This document shows positions 46,762-55,971 of a stretch of DNA of 64,000 nt, in pieces. The notes beneath the pieces were generated by a model, which was not told where the DNA came from, made no database searches, and worked only from the letters and a program-made list of their open reading frames with translations. Origin of the DNA: Phocaeicola salanitronis DSM 18170 (lineage in GTDB: Bacteria; Bacteroidota; Bacteroidia; Bacteroidales; Bacteroidaceae); the NCBI RefSeq assembly GCF_000190575.1, contig NC_015164.1, positions 4,116,001-4,180,000 of the forward strand, read 5' to 3'. The number at the start of each line of letters is the position of its first letter. The first letter of the stretch is position 1. The position numbers and the translations under genes were made by a program.

Positions 46762-47111
46762 TTTGGGTGTCGTTTGTCAAGTTCTACAATTCTGTCAATT
46801 CTTCCGTACAATATCTTGCGGAGTGCCGTCTTGTCCATAGCCTTGTATTCTCTCCATTGTCCGTACTGGCTTACAAGGAATGTCCTCAGTATGTCGGAGA
46901 AGTCAAACCGCCATCCTTGCAATGGTATCGCACTTTTGAAATAGGTATTGCCGTTTACCTTTTCGGTTATCCAATTCTTTTCCTCTCTGTTCAGCACCTC
47001 GCCATTATTCACTTTCATACGAAGTCTGTAAACCTTGCACTCATGTAGGCTTTCCAATGTCGGAACTTCCCACTTCACGAATTTTGTTGCTACTGCTGCT
47101 TCCATATCCAT
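46758..47111 (-). CDS. Unknown protein heading mobile-element block
   Basis: A 117-residue protein (MDMEAAVATKFVKWEVPTLE, VYRLRMKVNNGEVLNREEKN, GNTYFKSAIPLQGWRFDFSD) of a family I recognise only as recurrent in Bacteroides conjugative/plasmid regions, where it is often mislabelled in databases. First gene of the minus-strand block that ends in the truncated PcfK-like gene. Confidence 0.65.
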   Translation of the reverse strand: MDMEAAVATKFVKWEVPTLESLHECKVYRLRMKVNNGEVLNREEKNWITEKVNGNTYFKSAIPLQGWRFDFSDILRTFLVSQYGQWREYKAMDKTALRKILYGRIDRIVELDKRHPK

Positions 47112-48086
47112 TTGTTTTTATTTTTAATGCGGATTCAAGAGCTGAGGGAGTTGAGTTTCCAACCTTATATGCCTCCCGTTTATCCGACATTTTTTTTAAT
47201 GCGTCTTTCTGTCGCTTCGGTCGTTTTCGTTTCGGGTGCTTCAAAAAAGGTAGGGAGTGGGTAGAGCAAGGGTTTTCAAAGAAAAAATACTACCCGCAGG
47301 GCTGGAGATTTTTTCTAAAAACCATTGAGCATCCCAATCCCGGATTTACCTTTGCACCCAGAACGGGAACGATCCACCTGATGCGACTGCCTGAAAGACC
47401 ATCAAAATGGAGGTAAACGGATGTGAAGGCATATTGGATATGAAATGTTCCGGGAAAAGAAAGAAAGGAAATGTCAAAAAAAAGGATGCGGCGAAAACGT
47501 GAAATCGGCAAACATTCCAAGAAAGTATGTTGCAACCGTGTGGCTAAACCTGTTTAGTTATGCGGTTGCAATTTTCTTTCCGGTTTGCCGTCATGGGTAA
47601 TGGCACTTTTCATTTATGGAAGGTGTGGTTACCCATGACTTCCGTTTTCGATTAGAGGAACCGACAAAAAAAGAAAATCAACAGGTGACAGCCGTAAAAG
47701 CACCGCTTGTGGCATCAGCAAAAAAAAGAAAGGGGCCTTGCATCATCAGTCTGAACATGGTTCAGGCGTGACGCAAAGCCCTTTTCTATGCTTATGCAAT
47801 AGTAGGAACATGGTCGTCAATTTATTGATGATGATGTTCCTACGAATAAATTCGCTTTTACGGAAAAACTTGTCTGTGGAGCTTAAAAAGCTGGATTTTT
47901 ATTTCAATATATGCCATTAAAGTGCTACTTTTGCATACGAAGAGTTCTTTGAAGGTTACGCAACGCGCAGAAGAATAAAACAGCAGATAACTAACAAATT
48001 CGTAACCTATTACTACTATGAGTTGGTAACTGCAACTCATTTTCAATCACTTAGACCTTTTTCGTAATTTCAAAATACAAAGGTTT
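47112..48086. other. Gap of about 1 kb, mobile-element remnant
   Basis: No intact gene is supported. A 67-codon minus frame at 47041-47244 overlaps the previous gene and is very basic (KHPKRKRPKRQKDALKKMSD); it may be a remnant. A plus-strand TTTACCTTTG (TACCTTTG at 47347-47354) and TACTTTTG (47926-47933) look like promoter -7 boxes. The G+C content drops towards the beta-barrel gene, consistent with leaving the element. Confidence 0.5.
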
Positions 48087-48593
48087 ATGAAAAGAATGTT
48101 TTTTATGCTGTTATTGATATTAGAAACAATGACATCAGTTTTTGCGCAAGAAAATGCCCGTCAATGGAATGCGGGTGTAACTTTGGGATATGGAACAGAT
48201 GTTTCAAAAGGGTTTGTAGGAGTGCGTGCGATGTATCACATTAAGCCTGCCTTTTCGCTGGCGGCCGGATTTAATTATTATTTTAAACGGACGCTCGACA
48301 CAAAGCCGTTTGAGGTGGAAGGAAAATATTGGGACATTAATCTGGATTTTCATTGGAATGCTTTTCGGGGAAATGCTTATAAGCTTTATCCGTTAATCGG
48401 GCTTACTTACTTGCATACGAAAGCCTCGGTGGCTGGTTTTAGCATCTCCGATGGAGAAGCAGGCTTGAATTTGGGCTTAGGTGGGCAATGGGACTTTGCC
48501 GAGCGGTGGGGAGCAGCAGCCGAAGCTAAATATCAAGCATACACTGGAGGCGGGCAATTTGTGCCGTCGGTCTCATTGATGTATCGTTTTTAA
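48087..48593 (+). CDS. Outer-membrane beta-barrel protein
   Basis: A 168-residue small porin-like barrel. Signal peptide MKRMFFMLLLILETMTSVFA. Alternating strands are clear (WNAGVTLGYGTDVSKGFVGV, FSLAAGFNYYFKRTL, YWDINLDFHWNAFRG) and the last residue is Phe (SLMYRF), the usual assembly signal. Length fits an eight-stranded barrel. A TACTTTTG -7 box lies 155 bp upstream. Function unknown. Confidence 0.85.
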   Translation: MKRMFFMLLLILETMTSVFAQENARQWNAGVTLGYGTDVSKGFVGVRAMYHIKPAFSLAAGFNYYFKRTLDTKPFEVEGKYWDINLDFHWNAFRGNAYKLYPLIGLTYLHTKASVAGFSISDGEAGLNLGLGGQWDFAERWGAAAEAKYQAYTGGGQFVPSVSLMYRF

Positions 48594-48646
48594 CGATGAA
48601 CTTAAAGAAATGCAGAGCTGTAGAAGCACAAAGTTCTTATTTTTTG

Positions 48647-48770
48647 AATATCCGTAAACATCCCATGTGGGGGCGTATCGCATACGCTTGAAAAACATAT
48701 GCGTGAATAAGTTGATGCATTTGGGCGTATGCGATACGCCCCTACAGTTCATTGGGTGAAATGTGGAATT
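48647..48770. repeat. Composite inverted repeat with GCGTATCGCATACGC core, copy 2
   Basis: Same build as 15410-15535: outer AATATCCG arm, inner GGGGCGTATCGCATACGC and its complement (48666-48746), and the CCTACA end. The spacer between the arms is diverged. It lies between two outer-membrane barrel genes. Confidence 0.8.
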
Positions 48771-48960
48771 CAATAAATATTTTTCTCTTTTCGTGCAGTA
48801 TTCGGGGGCGTCTTGCGTTTATAGGTTGATGATAAAAACAAGAATGCGTATTAGTTTCGGAATGTGTGTTTCGTTTTGAATCAATCTCTCCACGTTCTGA
48901 ATGAATAAAAATAGGTATGATTCTTTGGGGGAGGAACCGAATCGTTAAAATGAAATGTGT

Positions 48961-49569
48961 ATGAAAAAGTTTGTATTGACCGTATTGTTCGGTATGATTG
49001 CTTTAGCGGGTTTTTCACAACTGCGTTGGGATATCCGGGGCGGCATGAACTTGAGCAGCCTGACTCACGATGATAATGCGGATGCATTGGTCGGCTTCAA
49101 TGCAGGAGTAGGGCTGGACTATGCCTTTACCGACCGGTGGTCTTTGAAGTCGGGCGTGATGTTCTCTTCTAAAGGTTATAAACATGGGGAGTTTAAGGCT
49201 CGCCCTATTTACCTGGAGTTTCCGGTGATGGGTGCAATTAAGATGCCGGTTACGGAGCGTGTGAAATTTGTAGTCAATGCGGGACTTTATTTTGCCGCCG
49301 GGCTTGTTGGGCAGTATGATGTGAGCTGGGTCACCGGTCTTGAAGATTCGAAACCGGATATACCAACCGATAAAGAACTCATTTTTGATAATGGCATTTT
49401 TCGCCGTTTTGATGTAGGCGTACAATATGGGGTAGGAGTGGAACTGGCGGATCATTACTTGATTCACCTGACCGGGCAGAACGGATTTATCACTCCGTAT
49501 GATGAAGGTTATGATAGAGGCAGGTCAAAGAATATGAATTTCATGATCGGCGTAGGCTATATTTTCTGA
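48961..49569 (+). CDS. Porin-family outer-membrane beta-barrel (OMP_b-brl_2 type)
   Basis: A 202-residue barrel from ATG 48961 (MKKFVLTVLFGMIALAGFSQ, signal peptide). ATG 48955 adds only MC. The pattern LRWDIRGGMNLSSLTH, FNAGVGLDYAFTDRWSLKSG and MFSSKGYKHGEF, with a final IGVGYIF, is typical of the PF13568-like porin family of Bacteroidetes. Same strand as the previous barrel but separated by a repeat. Followed by a terminator. Confidence 0.88.
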   Translation: MKKFVLTVLFGMIALAGFSQLRWDIRGGMNLSSLTHDDNADALVGFNAGVGLDYAFTDRWSLKSGVMFSSKGYKHGEFKARPIYLEFPVMGAIKMPVTERVKFVVNAGLYFAAGLVGQYDVSWVTGLEDSKPDIPTDKELIFDNGIFRRFDVGVQYGVGVELADHYLIHLTGQNGFITPYDEGYDRGRSKNMNFMIGVGYIF

Positions 49570-49614
49570 TGCAATAGTTCTATTGCTGTTTCCAGACTGG
49601 TAGGAAATAAACGT

Positions 49615-49652
49615 GAAGCCCCATAGTGCGTTCGAACGTACTGTGGGGCTTC
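49615..49652. terminator. Hairpin between barrel and DUF5053 genes
   Basis: GAAGCCCCATAGTGCG and its near-complement CGTACTGTGGGGCTTC form a strong stem. No long T-run follows, but the position between convergent genes suggests a shared terminator. Confidence 0.6.
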
Positions 49653-49675
49653 GGTGCCAAATAAAGATTAATAAA

Positions 49676-50080
49676 TCAAGCAATGGAAAACGAGCTGATG
49701 CGTTTGGCTATGTCTTGCAGGGCACGGTTGAACGTTGCTTTCTGTTCCTCGTTGAGCGTGTACTGACGTCCGCCTACCTTGTTTCCGTTAATGCGCTGGT
49801 AAAGCCATGATGCAGACTTGCCGAAATAATGTTTGGCAATGTAACTCATGGGGATGAGTTGGTAGGTATCTTCATTGATTTGTTGGCGAAGGATGGTGAT
49901 GTCTTGCTCGATTTCATCCATTCCGCTGTTCCACCATGCCTGAGCAAAGTTTTTTTCTTCTTCGGTTAGTTCACGGTTGTTGAGTTCTGCCGTCAATGCG
50001 TCCAGCTTTTCACGTTCTGCTGGGTTGTCGGTACCCATTAAGGGCTTCATTTCTTTCAGAATGTCTTTTATTGTTCTCAT
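49676..50080 (-). CDS. DUF5053-family protein
   Basis: A 134-residue protein of the DUF5053 type: PMSYIAKHYFGKSASWLYQR then INGNKVGGRQYTLNEEQKAT, a DNA-binding-like C-terminal segment, after a helical N-terminus (AEREKLDALTAELNNRELTE). The family is frequent in Bacteroidales mobile elements and genomes; function not established. A 53-residue gene lies 49 bp upstream on the same strand. Confidence 0.8.
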   Translation of the reverse strand: MRTIKDILKEMKPLMGTDNPAEREKLDALTAELNNRELTEEEKNFAQAWWNSGMDEIEQDITILRQQINEDTYQLIPMSYIAKHYFGKSASWLYQRINGNKVGGRQYTLNEEQKATFNRALQDIAKRISSFSIA

Positions 50081-50129
50081 ATCTTGTCTGTTTTTAGGGC
50101 AGTTCTCTGTCGGAAATGCCTGTGTTGTT

Positions 50130-50291
50130 TCATTTCTTTTGCTTCAATAGCTTGACGAGGTCGTCCAGCATCAGGTTTACTTGCCGCTCTTGTTCTTCTG
50201 GACTGATACCCAATGCCGGGGCTATCCGCACATAATCGGCAATCAATCGTTTCTTCTTTTCAATTTCTTTTTTTAGTTCCTCTTGATTCAT
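50130..50291 (-). CDS. Small helical protein (53 aa)
   Basis: MNQEELKKEIEKKKRLIADY then VRIAPALGISPEEQERQVNL, ending LLKQKK. A two-helix protein read from ATG 50291, 49 bp upstream of the DUF5053 gene and probably co-transcribed. No function known. Confidence 0.6.
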   Translation of the reverse strand: MNQEELKKEIEKKKRLIADYVRIAPALGISPEEQERQVNLMLDDLVKLLKQKK

Positions 50292-50378
50292 TGCATATTT
50301 CTTTTGATATCACAAAGGTATATAATAAATGTATTATACGCAAGGCTTGCTATAACTTTTTCCTTATCTTTGGTTCTT

Positions 50379-50558
50379 GATAAAAATATTTTCACTTCTC
50401 GTGCAGTATTTGGGGAAATCTTGCATTTATAGATTGAAAAACAAAAAGAACAATCCGTTTATGGAACTACCTTAGCGAATAAGAAATTTCACTAAGTTCT
50501 AACTTTTGTTGCGTATCGAAGGAGCTGTCTCACGAAAAGCGGGGACGGCTCCTTTTTT
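50379..50558 (+). ncRNA. Candidate small RNA
   Basis: A TATCTTTG -7 box (50365-50372) and a strong terminator (50519-50558) on the same strand bracket about 180 bp without any reading frame of note. Part of it (GTGCAGTATTTGGGGAAATC, then TTGCATTTATAG) is similar to 48795-48830. Evidence is only promoter plus terminator. Confidence 0.35.
50519..50558 (+). terminator. Plus-strand terminator without upstream gene
   Basis: AAGGAGCTGTC and GGACGGCTCCTT pair (with wobble) and are followed by TTTTTTTG. The T-run is on the plus strand only, whereas the adjacent transporter gene is on the minus strand, which points to a separate plus transcript. Confidence 0.75.
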
Positions 50559-50569
50559 TGCATGTATGT

Positions 50570-51478
50570 TCATAAGAACATTGTCAGGAGCGGGATGGTT
50601 ATAACCGAAAGCAAGGTGGTGATGAAGGTTCCTTCCGCCATGATGACTTCCCCTTTCCCATACTGGATGCAGAACAGAGTGCCGTAGGAAGCTACGGGCA
50701 TTGCTGCCAATACCACGTTGATGTTGGCGATGGTTTCCTCTATCCGGCACAGGCGCGAGAGGTATAATATCAGGAGGGGAACCAGCATCAGGCGGAGGGC
50801 AGACATGAGGTAGATAGCCGTATTGCTGAACATGCGCCAGATAGGGACCTGGGCAATGGAAGAGCCTACGATGAGCAGGGCGGCGGGCACGGTGATGTTT
50901 CCCAAGAGGACGAAAGGCGTGCTGAGCACTTTGGGAGGTATCCAGCCGGTCACTACAATCAGGATGGAAAGGTAAGACGCAATCATCGCCGGACAATAGA
51001 GTGTGCGCCAATCGAAGCGTACCTTGCCTTCTCCTCCCGAAACGAAGAGGGTGCCGAACACGAATATCAGCAAGGTGCTGGGGAAATTGAGGATGCAGGC
51101 ATAAAACACTGCATTGGCTCCGAAGATAGAAGCTACGATAGGGTAGCCGATAAAGCCTACATTGCCGAAAGCCAGCATGAAACTATAGATACCCCGGTCG
51201 GCAGCCTTTACGGGCAGGAGCCGTGGAAGCAGGAAAGCTCCGCCGATAAGAACGATATAGGTAGCGAATCCCACGATGAGCAAGGGCAGGATAAAGCCTT
51301 TGTCGGGAAGCGTGTCGCCCATTACGGAAGACAGAATCAGGCTGGGGCACGTTACGTTAATCACCAGAACAGATAGCTTGCGGTCGAAATCCGCGTCCAT
51401 CATTTTCTTTTTGCTCAGGAAGTAGCCGATGATTACGATGATGAACAGAATAACCATCTGCGTCACAATTGCGTTCAT
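50570..51478 (-). CDS. AEC-family transporter
   Basis: A 302-residue auxin-efflux-carrier-family membrane protein with about ten hydrophobic helices (VTQMVILFIIVIIGYFLSKK, FILPLLIVGFATYIVLIGG, FMLAFGNVGFIGYPIVASIF). The family motif GNxGFxGxP is present (GNVGFIGYP), with a broken helix after it. These carriers export or import organic acids such as malate or malonate; substrate not readable here. Single gene with its own promoter region upstream. Confidence 0.9.
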   Translation of the reverse strand: MNAIVTQMVILFIIVIIGYFLSKKKMMDADFDRKLSVLVINVTCPSLILSSVMGDTLPDKGFILPLLIVGFATYIVLIGGAFLLPRLLPVKAADRGIYSFMLAFGNVGFIGYPIVASIFGANAVFYACILNFPSTLLIFVFGTLFVSGGEGKVRFDWRTLYCPAMIASYLSILIVVTGWIPPKVLSTPFVLLGNITVPAALLIVGSSIAQVPIWRMFSNTAIYLMSALRLMLVPLLILYLSRLCRIEETIANINVVLAAMPVASYGTLFCIQYGKGEVIMAEGTFITTLLSVITIPLLTMFL

Positions 51479-51630
51479 AGATTTGTGTTGTTTTAAAAAA
51501 ACTGTGCAAAGATAGCAATAATCGGGCTTAGGTGTTACGTGAACGGATGATATTTTAGGATAAGTAATTGCTTGATGATTCCTTATGGATAAGATAAAGG
51601 TTTATCACAGGGGCGTTGCAAATATTGGTT

Positions 51631-51876
51631 TTATTGTCTGCAATCAAAAAGAATTTCAAAGAAATCTTTTTTCGTAAGACCTAAATTCCTTAATGTGTTC
51701 TTGACGATGAATTCAGGAACAGGGCTGATGTGGGTTTGTAAGATGATCGGTCGGGTTAAGTCTTTTCGCACCCACTTTTCATGCCCTCCCTCTGTTGAGA
51801 TTTTCTTGCATCCGGATTTCTTAAGAAATTCGCGGAACTCGTTTAACGGGATATTGCTTAATTTTTGTGTATTCAT
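51631..51876 (-). CDS. hicA: HicA-type toxin
   Basis: An 81-residue HicA-family mRNA interferase with a double-stranded-RNA-binding fold. The motif GCKKISTEGGHEKWVRKD contains the catalytic His in GGHEKW, and the ending LGLTKKDFFEILF is typical. Its start overlaps the stop of the upstream hicB-type gene by four bases. Order antitoxin-toxin is the reverse of the classic hicAB arrangement, as seen in many genomes. Confidence 0.88.
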   Translation of the reverse strand: MNTQKLSNIPLNEFREFLKKSGCKKISTEGGHEKWVRKDLTRPIILQTHISPVPEFIVKNTLRNLGLTKKDFFEILFDCRQ

Positions 51877-52265
51877 GCAAAAGAAGGGATGGACAGATTT
51901 TCCATATATTTTGAATATTCTTTATTCTCTATCAGATTTTTGAAGTCCGGATTCTTTTTCATCATTGCAACTGTATCAGGAGATTTGAATTTGTGTTGTT
52001 TTATGTTTTCTACTTTCCATCCGTGCTTTTGTAAATCTTCCGTTAATGTGTGTTCGTGGATGCAATAATCTAAGTATTGGCGCACTACTTCCCCGAAAGA
52101 TTGTTTGGCTTCCTGCTCGTTTTCGCCATAACCGGAAATGTCGAGTGCAGGGCAATAAGCAATATAGATTCCCTCTTCAGTGAAAATATATACACCTAAA
52201 ACCAAATTAATACATGATTCTCCCGTATTGTAGGCTGCTTTGAATGAATGAGTGGGCATAAACAT
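51873..52265 (-). CDS. hicB: HicB-type antitoxin
   Basis: A 130-residue HicB-like antitoxin from ATG 52265 (MFMPTHSFKAAYNTGESCIN). The partial RNase-H-like fold shows as VYIFTEEGIYIAYCPALDIS with GYGENEQEAKQSFGEVVRQY, the family signature. The C-terminal part has no clear DNA-binding domain. The longer frame to 52328 was rejected because a TATCTTTG -7 box lies at 52283-52290. Neutralises HicA. Confidence 0.85.
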   Translation of the reverse strand: MFMPTHSFKAAYNTGESCINLVLGVYIFTEEGIYIAYCPALDISGYGENEQEAKQSFGEVVRQYLDYCIHEHTLTEDLQKHGWKVENIKQHKFKSPDTVAMMKKNPDFKNLIENKEYSKYMENLSIPSFA

Positions 52266-52282
52266 CTGTTTTAAATTTGTAG

Positions 52283-52290
52283 CAAAGATA
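52283..52290 (-). promoter_or_regulatory. -7 box of hicB-hicA
   Basis: TATCTTTG on the minus strand; predicted start about 52276, only 11 nt before the chosen ATG. Confidence 0.55.
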
Positions 52291-52366
52291 GTGATTTGCA
52301 TTGAAAACGCCATTGCTTTCCGAAACAAATTAACGCTTGTTTATGTGAATATTAGCTGAAAAGTTT

Positions 52367-52395
52367 TTTGCTTATTCTTTTTTCTTATAAATTTG
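52367..52395 (+). promoter_or_regulatory. Promoter of ileS
   Basis: TTTG at 52367-52370 and TAAATTTG at 52388-52395, 17 bp apart, followed by a leader of about 58 nt. Confidence 0.55.
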
Positions 52396-52459
52396 CAGCC
52401 TAAATTCGGGGAGGGTATTCCCGATAGGAAAAGACGAAAAAGCTAAATGCATTCTATAT

Positions 52460-55400
52460 ATGAGTAAGAAATTTACCGAATATTCACAACTGAACCTTTC
52501 TGACATCAATAAGGAAGTGCTGAAGAAATGGGACGAGAACGACGTGTTCTCCCGCAGTATGACAGAACGTGAAGGGCATCCTTCTTTTGTATTCTATGAA
52601 GGGCCTCCTTCGGCAAACGGTATGCCGGGCATCCACCACGTAATGGCACGTACGATTAAGGATACTTTCTGCCGTTATAAGACGATGAAAGGTTTTCAGG
52701 TAAAGCGCAAGGCTGGCTGGGATACGCACGGGCTTCCGGTGGAACTGGGTGTAGAGAAAGCGTTGGGCATTACGAAGGAAGACATCGGCAAGACCATTTC
52801 GGTGGCTGAATACAATCAGCATTGCCGCACGGACGTGATGAAGTTCACCAAGGAATGGACCGACCTGACCCACAAGATGGGCTATTGGGTAGACTTGGAT
52901 AATCCGTATATTACGTATGACAACCGCTACATCGAAACCTTGTGGTGGCTTTTGCAACAACTTTATAAGAAAGGCTTGCTCTACAAAGGATATACCATCC
53001 AGCCTTATTCTCCCGCGGCAGGCACGGGACTTAGCTCGCACGAACTGAACCAGCCGGGATGTTATCGGGACGTGAAAGACTTGACCGTAGTAGGGCAGTT
53101 CAAGATAAAGAACCCGAAACCCGAAATGGCTGAGTGGGGAACTCCTTATTTCTTGGCTTGGACCACGACTCCGTGGACGTTGCCTTCGAATACTGCGCTC
53201 TGCGTAGGCCCGAAGATAGATTATGTAGCCGTACAGACTTACAATCCTTATACTTCTGAAAAGATAACGGTAGTGTTGGCAAAGGCTTTGCTTTACACGC
53301 ACTTCAACAAGAAGGCGGAAGGCATGGCATTGGAAGACTATAAGCCAGGCGATAAGTTAGTGCCGTTCAAAGTGGTAGGCGAATATAAAGGGCCGGACTT
53401 GGTAGGCATGGAATACGAACAACTCTTCCCGTGGGTGAAACCTGTAGAATTGGACGAAGACGGAAACTGGCGCGACGCTTCTGCCAAAGCCTTCCGTGTC
53501 ATTCCGGGTGATTATGTGACCGTAGAAGACGGTACGGGTATCGTACACATCGCTCCTACCTTCGGTGCAGACGATGCTTTCGTGGCAAAAGCCGCCGGCA
53601 TCCCTTCGCTCTTCATGATTAACAAGAAAGGCGAGACACGCCCGATGGTTGACCTGACCGGAAAATTCTACCTGCTGGATGAACTGGACGAAAAGTTTGT
53701 TGCCGAATGTGTGAATACCGATATATATAAGGAGTATCAAGGCAGATGGGTGAAGAACGCATACGACCCTGCCTTCACCGTCGATGGCAAATATGATGAG
53801 AAGGCTGCGCAAGCGGCTGAGTCACTCGATGTATATATCTGCATGAAGATGAAGCAAGCGAATCAGGCATTCAAGATGGAAAAGCACGTGCACAACTATC
53901 CGCACTGCTGGCGTACCGACAAGCCGGTGCTCTATTATCCGCTCGATAGCTGGTTTATCCGCTCTACGGCATGCAAGGAACGGATGATAGAACTGAACAA
54001 GACCATCAACTGGAAACCTGAATCGACCGGAACAGGACGTTTCGGCAAATGGCTGGAGAACCTGAACGACTGGAACTTGAGCCGTTCGCGTTATTGGGGA
54101 ACTCCGCTTCCTATCTGGCGCGATGAAGACGGTGCGGAAATCTGCATCGGTTCGGTGGAAGAATTGTATAATGAAATTGAGAAATCGGTTGAGGCTGGCT
54201 TTATGACGGAAAATCCGTATAAGAAGTTGGGCTTCGTGCCGGGCAAATATACGAAAGAGAATTACAATAAGATAGACCTGCACCGTCCTTACGTAGACGA
54301 CATCATCCTGGTTTCGCCCGCAGGTAAACCGATGAAGCGTGAAGCGGACTTGATTGATGTTTGGTTCGATTCGGGTTCGATGCCCTACGCGCAATTGCAT
54401 TATCCGTTTGAGAATAAAGAACTGATAGATAGCGGTTCGTATTATCCGGCTGATTTCATTGCCGAAGGTGTAGACCAGACTCGTGGTTGGTTCTTTACGT
54501 TGCACGCCATTGCCACAATGGTATTCGATAGCGTAGCATATAAGAATGTGATTTCGAACGGCTTGGTATTGGATAAGAACGGAAACAAGATGTCGAAGCG
54601 TTTGGGCAATGCGGTAGACCCGTTCAGCACCATCGAGAAGTTCGGTTCCGACCCCTTGCGCTGGTACATGATTACGAACTCGGCTCCGTGGGATAACCTG
54701 AAGTTTGATACGGACGGAGTGGACGAAGTGCGCCGCAAGTTCTTCGGCACCTTATATAATACTTATTCGTTCTTTGCTCTTTATGCCAATGTAGACGGCT
54801 TTACCTATGCCGAGAAAGAAGTGCCGGTATCAGAACGTCCGGAAATCGACCGCTGGATTCTGTCTTTGCTCAATTCGTTGATAAAAGATGTAGATGCTTG
54901 CTTCAATGATTACGAACCTACAAAGGCAGGACGCTTGATAACGGATTTCGTAAACGATAACCTGAGCAACTGGTATGTGCGCCTGAACCGGAAACGTTTC
55001 TGGGGAAGCGCGATGTCGCAAGACAAATTGTCGGCTTACCAGACCTTATACACTTGTCTGGAAACGGTGGCGAAACTGATGGCTCCGATTGCACCGTTCT
55101 ATGCCGACCGCCTGTATATGGACCTGATAAAGGTGACGGAGCGTGACCATGTGGTATCGGTACACTTGGCAAACTTCCCCGTAGCGGATGAAAGCCTGAT
55201 AGACAAGGAACTGGAAGCGCGTATGCAGATGGCGCAGGATGTGACTTCGATGGTACTGGCTTTGCGCCGCAAGGTGAATATCAAGGTGCGCCAACCGCTT
55301 CAATGCATCATGGTTCCCGTAGTGGATGAGGAACAGAAACGTCACATCGAGGCAGTGAAGGATTTGATTTTAAGTGAGGTGAATGTGAAAGAGCTTCAGT

Positions 55401-55945
55401 TTGTAGAAGAAGCCGGTGTGCTGGTGAAGAAGGTGAAATGTGACTTCAAGAAGCTGGGACCGAAGTTCGGTAAGCAGATGAAAGCCGTATCGGCAGCTGT
55501 GGCAGAATTGTCGCAGGAAGCCATTGCCGAACTGGAACGGAACGGCAAATACAATCTTCAGCTGGCAGACGGCGAGGCACTCATCGAAGCCACTGATGTG
55601 GAAATCTACAGCGAAGATATCCCCGGCTGGCTGGTTGCAAACGAAGGCAAGCTGACCGTAGCGCTTGAGGTGACCATCACTGAATCCTTGCGCCGGGAAG
55701 GTATAGCACGTGAACTGGTGAACCGTATTCAGAACATCCGTAAAAACAGTGGTTTTGAGATAACCGACAAGATTCATTTGGTATTGTCAAAAAATCCGAA
55801 TACAGATGATGCGGTAAAAGAATATAATACGTATATTTGCAACCAAGTGTTGGCAAACTCATTGGAACTGTCTGATGAGGTGCCGGGTGGTGTTGAACTG
55901 AACTTTGATGATTTCACGTTGTATGTGAAAGTGTCGAAACTCTAA
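52460..55945 (+). CDS. ileS: Isoleucyl-tRNA synthetase
   Basis: A 1161-residue class I aminoacyl-tRNA synthetase that charges tRNA-Ile. The N-terminal part FYEGPPSANGMPGIHHVMAR carries the HIGH-type motif in the form GIHH, and KMSKR occurs in NGNKMSKRLGN (about residue 712). A CP1 editing domain lies between (about 190-400: TTTPWTLPSNTALCVGP). Length and the C-terminal helical region without a zinc-binding end resemble the long, eukaryote-like type 2 IleRS. The next gene (DksA-like) follows by 26 bp. Confidence 0.96.
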   Translation: MSKKFTEYSQLNLSDINKEVLKKWDENDVFSRSMTEREGHPSFVFYEGPPSANGMPGIHHVMARTIKDTFCRYKTMKGFQVKRKAGWDTHGLPVELGVEKALGITKEDIGKTISVAEYNQHCRTDVMKFTKEWTDLTHKMGYWVDLDNPYITYDNRYIETLWWLLQQLYKKGLLYKGYTIQPYSPAAGTGLSSHELNQPGCYRDVKDLTVVGQFKIKNPKPEMAEWGTPYFLAWTTTPWTLPSNTALCVGPKIDYVAVQTYNPYTSEKITVVLAKALLYTHFNKKAEGMALEDYKPGDKLVPFKVVGEYKGPDLVGMEYEQLFPWVKPVELDEDGNWRDASAKAFRVIPGDYVTVEDGTGIVHIAPTFGADDAFVAKAAGIPSLFMINKKGETRPMVDLTGKFYLLDELDEKFVAECVNTDIYKEYQGRWVKNAYDPAFTVDGKYDEKAAQAAESLDVYICMKMKQANQAFKMEKHVHNYPHCWRTDKPVLYYPLDSWFIRSTACKERMIELNKTINWKPESTGTGRFGKWLENLNDWNLSRSRYWGTPLPIWRDEDGAEICIGSVEELYNEIEKSVEAGFMTENPYKKLGFVPGKYTKENYNKIDLHRPYVDDIILVSPAGKPMKREADLIDVWFDSGSMPYAQLHYPFENKELIDSGSYYPADFIAEGVDQTRGWFFTLHAIATMVFDSVAYKNVISNGLVLDKNGNKMSKRLGNAVDPFSTIEKFGSDPLRWYMITNSAPWDNLKFDTDGVDEVRRKFFGTLYNTYSFFALYANVDGFTYAEKEVPVSERPEIDRWILSLLNSLIKDVDACFNDYEPTKAGRLITDFVNDNLSNWYVRLNRKRFWGSAMSQDKLSAYQTLYTCLETVAKLMAPIAPFYADRLYMDLIKVTERDHVVSVHLANFPVADESLIDKELEARMQMAQDVTSMVLALRRKVNIKVRQPLQCIMVPVVDEEQKRHIEAVKDLILSEVNVKELQFVEEAGVLVKKVKCDFKKLGPKFGKQMKAVSAAVAELSQEAIAELERNGKYNLQLADGEALIEATDVEIYSEDIPGWLVANEGKLTVALEVTITESLRREGIARELVNRIQNIRKNSGFEITDKIHLVLSKNPNTDDAVKEYNTYICNQVLANSLELSDEVPGGVELNFDDFTLYVKVSKL

Positions 55946-55971
55946 TTATTAACTTTAAAATACTTAACATT

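Noticed and set aside
47041..47244. 67-codon basic minus frame
   Set aside because: Overlaps the previous gene by 71 bp and has no support other than composition.
52460..55945. ValS or LeuS instead of IleS
   Set aside because: Overall order, length and C-terminal region fit long IleRS; the GIHH form of HIGH is seen in that group.
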